Assembly: GCA_900770195.1 (NCBI GenBank)
Contig: CAAGJI010000090.1
Location: forward strand, 1 to 64,000
Origin: Oscillospiraceae bacterium
GTDB taxonomy: Bacteria > Bacillota > Clostridia > Oscillospirales > Ruminococcaceae
Length of the DNA: 64,000 nt
Direction of reading: 5' to 3'
The notes under the pieces are model-generated. The model saw only the letters and a list, made by a program, of their open reading frames with translations. It searched no databases and had not been told where the DNA came from. Numbering within the stretch: position 1 is the stretch's first letter; every line of letters starts with the position of its first letter. The translations under genes were made by a program, and so were the position numbers. Of this stretch, positions 62,880 to 64,000 are shown one piece after another.

Positions 62880-63551
62880 TCATATTTTATTTATTTCATT
62901 GAATATTCTTTGCATTTTTTCATCGGTTTCGGCTATTGTTTCAGCACATTCCGTCAGTGTATCTGTTATTTCAGATGAAATTGAAGCTTTTGTTTTGTAT
63001 CTTAACTGATGTTCAAGGCTTGCCCAGAAATCCATTGCAATTGTTCTAAGCTGTATTTCAACAGGTGCGAACTGTTTGCGGTTTTGTGTGTAAACAGGTA
63101 CATTTAAAATTATATGCAGACTTCTGTAGCCATTTGGTTTTGGATTTTTTATGTAATCTTTTACTTTTAAAAGTCTGAATTCATCATGAAGCATAAGGAG
63201 TTCGGCAACTGCGTAAACATCGTTTATATAACAGCATATAACACGTATTCCTGCAATATCCTGAAGATTTCTCATTGCAGATTTAACAGAAACAGGAAGA
63301 TTTTTTTTCTGAAGTTTCTGAATTATACTTTGCGGAGATTTTACTCTTGACTCTATGCTGTGTATAGGGTTACGCTGAAATTTCATCTGAAATTCGTTGT
63401 CAAATATGTTCAGATGGGTTTTGACAATTTCAGTTGCAGAGTCATAGAGATGTTCAAGATTCATAAACTCATAAAATGTTTTTGTTATCTGGTCTTCGTT
63501 GTCAGATGATATGTTTTTCATTGCATCAAGATAAAATTTCTGATCGTCCAT
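62880..63551 (-). CDS. Small alarmone synthetase (RelQ/RelP-like GTP pyrophosphokinase)
   Basis: A 223-residue single-domain RelA/SpoT synthetase that makes (p)ppGpp from ATP and GDP/GTP. IHSIESRVKSP, LQDIAGIRVIC, DYIKNPKPNGYRSLHI (with the catalytic and substrate-stacking residues) and PVEIQLRTIAMDFWASLEH are intact. There is no hydrolase, TGS or ACT domain, so it is of the small RelQ/RelP class. GGAGG lies six bases before the ATG at 63551. Confidence 0.93.
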   Translation of the reverse strand: MDDQKFYLDAMKNISSDNEDQITKTFYEFMNLEHLYDSATEIVKTHLNIFDNEFQMKFQRNPIHSIESRVKSPQSIIQKLQKKNLPVSVKSAMRNLQDIAGIRVICCYINDVYAVAELLMLHDEFRLLKVKDYIKNPKPNGYRSLHIILNVPVYTQNRKQFAPVEIQLRTIAMDFWASLEHQLRYKTKASISSEITDTLTECAETIAETDEKMQRIFNEINKI

Positions 63552-63591
63552 TATTTACCTCCATAAAAATTTGCAGATTTTATTTTGTTAA

Positions 63592-63600
63592 ATTATAACA
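63592..63600 (-). promoter_or_regulatory. Extended -10 promoter of the alarmone synthetase
   Basis: Read on the minus strand, TGTTATAAT lies about 40 bp before the start codon. The -35 region is only T-rich. Confidence 0.65.
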
Positions 63601-63657
63601 TTTGAATTTGTTTTAAAAATCATAAAATTAAGAAAATTAAGTGAAAAATACAAATCA

Positions 63658-63697
63658 TCGTAAGTCTGTAACTTTTGTCAGACTGTAAATTTTACGA
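63658..63697. repeat. Nested inverted repeat in the divergent intergenic region
   Basis: Outer arms TCGTAA and TTACGA enclose inner arms AGTCTG and CAGACT (63663-63668 and 63679-63684). It lies between two divergent promoters and could be an operator. The remaining 300 bp between the divergent genes are AT-rich with no other feature. Confidence 0.45.
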
Positions 63698-63749
63698 AAA
63701 TAAATATGAAAAGCAAAAAAAATTTACTTTTTTTTCATTATTTTACATA

Positions 63750-63778
63750 ATGACAAATTGATTTAAATATGTTATAAT
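63750..63778 (+). promoter_or_regulatory. Promoter of the truncated membrane gene
   Basis: ATGACA (63750-63755), 17-bp spacer and TATAAT (63773-63778) with TGT as extended -10. Confidence 0.85.
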
Positions 63779-63847
63779 AGAAAAAGTCGCTTATAAATAT
63801 AATTGAAAATTGATTTTACATATATAATCTTGAGAGGAGAGTTTGTT

Positions 63848-64000
63848 TTGTACGTAAAAAGGGCAAACAGGTATAGTCTGCTTTTAAGTATATCTGATAT
63901 TTTGATAGCTGCAATTGTTTCGGTCATTGCACATTTTTTCACTTATGGAAATATATCAATAAGTGAATTGTATTCGCCAACAACGATTTATCTTTGCGGA
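63848..64000 (+). CDS. N-terminus of a membrane protein, possibly polysaccharide sugar transferase (partial)
   Basis: An open frame from TTG at 63848 runs off the window after 51 codons. It is preceded by AGAGGAGAG and a good promoter. The start MYVKRANRYSLLL followed by a hydrophobic stretch (SISDILIAAIVSVIAHFF) resembles the first membrane helix of undecaprenyl-phosphate sugar transferases or of CapD-like membrane epimerases. Too little is present to decide. Confidence 0.6.
   Translation, partial: MYVKRANRYSLLLSISDILIAAIVSVIAHFFTYGNISISELYSPTTIYLCG

Noticed and set aside
1..64000. CRISPR arrays, insertion sequences, prophage, toxin-antitoxin pairs, tRNA genes.
   Set aside because: No spaced direct repeats, transposase, integrase, phage structural genes, paired small toxin genes or cloverleaf sequences were recognised on either strand.

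Overview
This 64 kb window is a continuous, AT-rich, densely coding stretch of a bacterial chromosome. It most likely comes from an anaerobic Clostridia (Oscillospiraceae/Ruminococcaceae type). This is inferred from dockerin-bearing secreted proteins, Gram-positive division genes (sepF, ylmH, divIVA, an ftsEX/M23/Ctp set), the order SRP RNA-dnaX-ebfC-recR, a reverse rubrerythrin, Shine-Dalgarno sequences close to AAGGAGG and sigma-A promoters, many with an extended -10. I see no prophage, insertion sequence, CRISPR array or tRNA. The only structural RNAs are a 5S rRNA at the left edge and an SRP RNA near 32 kb.

Layout. 0-5 kb: 5S rRNA and terminator, then a four-gene unit (HAD phosphatase, uridine-kinase-like P-loop protein, two tandem paralogous dockerin proteins). 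5-7 kb: a GAF/degenerate-GGDEF/EAL protein on its own promoter. 7-15 kb: miaB-ylbF-mutS-mutL-miaA-hfq, joining both steps of ms2i6A37 tRNA modification to mismatch repair. 15-24 kb: a membrane-fusion-like protein, yggS, sepF, ylmH, divIVA, ileS, lspA, rluD and a second HAD phosphatase. 24-27 kb: split transketolase and a membrane acyltransferase. 27-29 kb: a redox/oxygen-related island with divergent transcription: Crp/Fnr regulator plus DUF4250 to the left, a tiny NrdD-tail-like protein plus reverse rubrerythrin to the right, then the fluoride channel crcB. 29-32 kb (minus strand): recR, ebfC, dnaX and SRP RNA. 32-37 kb: ddl, murI, a DUF1934 gene and argS. 37-42.5 kb: a CdaR-like regulator, ftsE, ftsX, an M23 murein hydrolase activator and a C-terminal processing protease. 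42.5-49.6 kb: ogt, uvrB, uvrA, a DMT transporter and a MYG1 family protein. 49.7-60 kb: a PHP phosphatase, Lrp regulator, aminotransferase, ispE, the agmatine-to-putrescine pair aguA-aguB, a ClC protein of apparent fluoride type, a glycosyltransferase, a lipoprotein and cardiolipin synthase. 60-64 kb: Mrp, an orphan XRE-type regulator, a small alarmone synthetase on the minus strand, and the 5' end of a membrane gene cut by the window edge.

Most of the window is housekeeping. The most unusual part is 26.9-28.8 kb. There, a palindrome of Crp/Fnr spacing sits exactly -41.5 from the predicted start of a rightward extended -10 promoter, and just downstream of an overlapping leftward promoter that drives a cysteine-rich Crp/Fnr regulator. 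The rightward gene encodes an 87-residue protein that looks like only the glycyl-radical tail of anaerobic ribonucleotide reductase, comparable in concept to the GrcA (YfiD) spare part for pyruvate formate-lyase. All functional statements rest on reading motifs and family knowledge; no database search was run.
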